A model generated the notes under the pieces. That model saw only the letters and a program-made list of their open reading frames with translations. It did not search any database and had not been told where the DNA came from. A stretch of 8,059 nt of DNA. Origin: an uncultured Bacillota bacterium (GTDB lineage: Bacteria > Bacillota_I > Bacilli_A > RFN20 > CAG-826). Below, in pieces: positions 6,835 through 8,059 of this stretch (positions are counted from its first letter, which is position 1; the number at the start of each line of letters is the position of its first letter). The translations under genes were made by a program, and so were the position numbers. The stretch spans positions 1-8,059 of the forward strand of contig CAMOEH010000156.1 in NCBI GenBank assembly GCA_946612055.1, in the 5' to 3' direction.

Positions 6835-8059
6835 ATGGATAAAAGAAAAACGTGGATTGCATTATCAATGGTTGGCCTTCTTTCTGGCTGTGTTAATGGA
6901 GGAGAGAGTATGTCTTCAAGTTCGGAGACTAAATTAACCGGCATCTCTGCTATTTATAATGGCGATAATTCCATCGCCTATGGAGCGGCGGTGGAAAGCG
7001 ACCTCTTTGACATTGCTCTTCAATATGGCGAGGACGTTCAAAAGGGGAAGAAAGAAGATTTCGTTGCCGAGATTATCTCTGGCTCAACCTTTAGCAAAGA
7101 CAAAGTCCAAGTCAAAGTAACTTCAACCCAAGATGAGTCGATTTCAACGACGTTAGAATTGCTTCCAAAGGAAAGAGAATCCATGAAGATTCTTTTCGTC
7201 GGGAATTCTTTCTCTGACGATACGATCGAATGGATGTATGACATCGCGAAAGAGCTTAATGTCGATCTCCACGCGGAAAACCTCTATATCAGCGGATGCG
7301 ACATCGTCACCCATTACCACAACGCCCTTTCGGATGCGAAAGCCTATACATGGGTCCGTCGTTCTGGCTCCTATTGGTCAAGATTAGAAGGCGTTTCCTT
7401 CAAAGACAGGGTTGAAGCGTTGGATTGGGATTACATCTCCTTCCAGCAAGCTAGTGCCTTCTCTGGCATTGAAGATTCCTATTATTATTTGGCTCCTCTA
7501 TTAGAGAAAGCCGAAGGGATGTTATCCAACAAAGAGCATACCCAATTCGTCTTCAACATGACCTGGGCTTATCAAGGCGATTCCACCCATGGGGATTTCT
7601 ATCGTTATCAAAATAACCAAATGTTGATGTATCAGATGATCACCAACGCCGTGACGAAGAAAGTCCTCCCCATTTCCAAAATCAAAGCCTTGATTCCTAA
7701 TGGCACGGCCATCCAAAACGCGAGAAGTTCTTTTATTGGAGATAATTTAACGCGAGATGGGTATCACCTTTCCTACGATTTAGGACGATATATCGCCGGG
7801 CTTACCGCGATGAAAACCTTAACGGGAAAAAATATTGATAATCTTCTTTTCTCTCCTGTAGATGAAACAAGGACTTTGATTGCCAAAGAAAGCGTAGACA
7901 ACGCCTTGATCAATACGTTGATTCCAACCAACTCTATTTATAACCAGAATCCTTATTCTTTAGAGGAGTTGGAAGCCAATTATGATGTCATGCCCCTTCC
8001 CTTTTACCCTGGATATTTTGATTCAACCAATTCCACGCCTTCCACGCGCATTACCAAAA
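6835..8059 (+). CDS. DUF4886 SGNH-hydrolase-like lipoprotein, putative carbohydrate esterase (3' partial)
   Basis: The frame is open from the ATG to the window edge (408 complete codons visible). Residues 1-19 are a lipoprotein signal with a clean lipobox, LLSGC (Cys19). A Ser-rich linker and an Ig-like segment (about 32-112) follow. The DUF4886 domain (about 117-335) shows SGNH landmarks: ILFVGNSFSDD with the likely nucleophile Ser125; LYISGCDIVTH (G154, H160); WDYISFQQAS; NMTWAYQ; IPNGTAIQNAR; and RDGYHLS with the likely Asp308-x-x-His311 pair. These match the family closely. SGNH enzymes typically remove acetyl or other acyl esters; that this one acts on glycan O-acetyl groups is inferred from the upstream GH95 gene. 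The region from about residue 340 (SPVDETRTLIAKESV onward) probably starts another segment that continues past the window. An internal ATG at 7183, just before ILFVGNSFS, is not the start: it has no matching ribosome binding site and would lose the signal peptide. Confidence 0.85.
   Translation, partial: MDKRKTWIALSMVGLLSGCVNGGESMSSSSETKLTGISAIYNGDNSIAYGAAVESDLFDIALQYGEDVQKGKKEDFVAEIISGSTFSKDKVQVKVTSTQDESISTTLELLPKERESMKILFVGNSFSDDTIEWMYDIAKELNVDLHAENLYISGCDIVTHYHNALSDAKAYTWVRRSGSYWSRLEGVSFKDRVEALDWDYISFQQASAFSGIEDSYYYLAPLLEKAEGMLSNKEHTQFVFNMTWAYQGDSTHGDFYRYQNNQMLMYQMITNAVTKKVLPISKIKALIPNGTAIQNARSSFIGDNLTRDGYHLSYDLGRYIAGLTAMKTLTGKNIDNLLFSPVDETRTLIAKESVDNALINTLIPTNSIYNQNPYSLEELEANYDVMPLPFYPGYFDSTNSTPSTRITK

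Noticed and set aside
7183..7185. ATG just before the SGNH motif as an alternative start of the third gene
   Set aside because: It has no well-placed Shine-Dalgarno motif, whereas the ATG at 6835 has AAAGGAG at ideal spacing followed by a complete lipoprotein signal.

Overview
The window holds three genes, all on the + strand and tightly packed. They read as one transcription unit for a surface or secreted carbohydrate-active system. No RNA gene, insertion sequence, CRISPR array, terminator or internal promoter could be supported. The host looks like an anaerobic, gut-type Bacillota (low-GC Gram-positive). The evidence is near-perfect AAAGGAG ribosome binding sites with 6-base spacing, two lipoprotein signal peptides, and GLUG, fibronectin-like and discoidin domain architectures. 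TGG is used for Trp and the two visible stops are TAA and TAG. The assignment is an inference from style, not from a marker gene.

Layout. (1) Positions 3-2588: the 3' part of a large surface protein that is open through the left edge. A short segment with two CxxC pairs is followed by two copies of a 399-residue module. Each module ends in eight GLUG-type coils that should fold as a right-handed beta-helix. (2) Positions 2610-6821: a 1403-residue lipoprotein with a GH95-like catalytic region (alpha-L-fucosidase / alpha-L-galactosidase family). It is followed by two fibronectin-III-like segments, two discoidin (F5/8 type C, CBM32-like) domains and a short acidic helical tail. (3) Positions 6835 to the right edge: a lipoprotein with an Ig-like N-terminal domain and a DUF4886 SGNH-hydrolase domain, incomplete at the window end and still open.

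Working together (inference): the discoidin domains would hold the enzyme on galactose- or GlcNAc-type glycans, the GH95 enzyme would remove a terminal L-fucose-like sugar, and the SGNH protein would remove ester groups that block glycosidases. The beta-helix protein would bind or display substrate. Intergenic gaps are only 21 and 13 bases, each filled by a strong ribosome binding site, so the promoter must lie left of the window.

The most interesting point is that the GH95 enzyme departs from the usual family sequence at active-site positions. Trp stands where fucosidases have His and L-galactosidases have Thr, and Glu replaces the Asp of the FQIDGNFG motif. It may therefore belong to a divergent subgroup with a different substrate.
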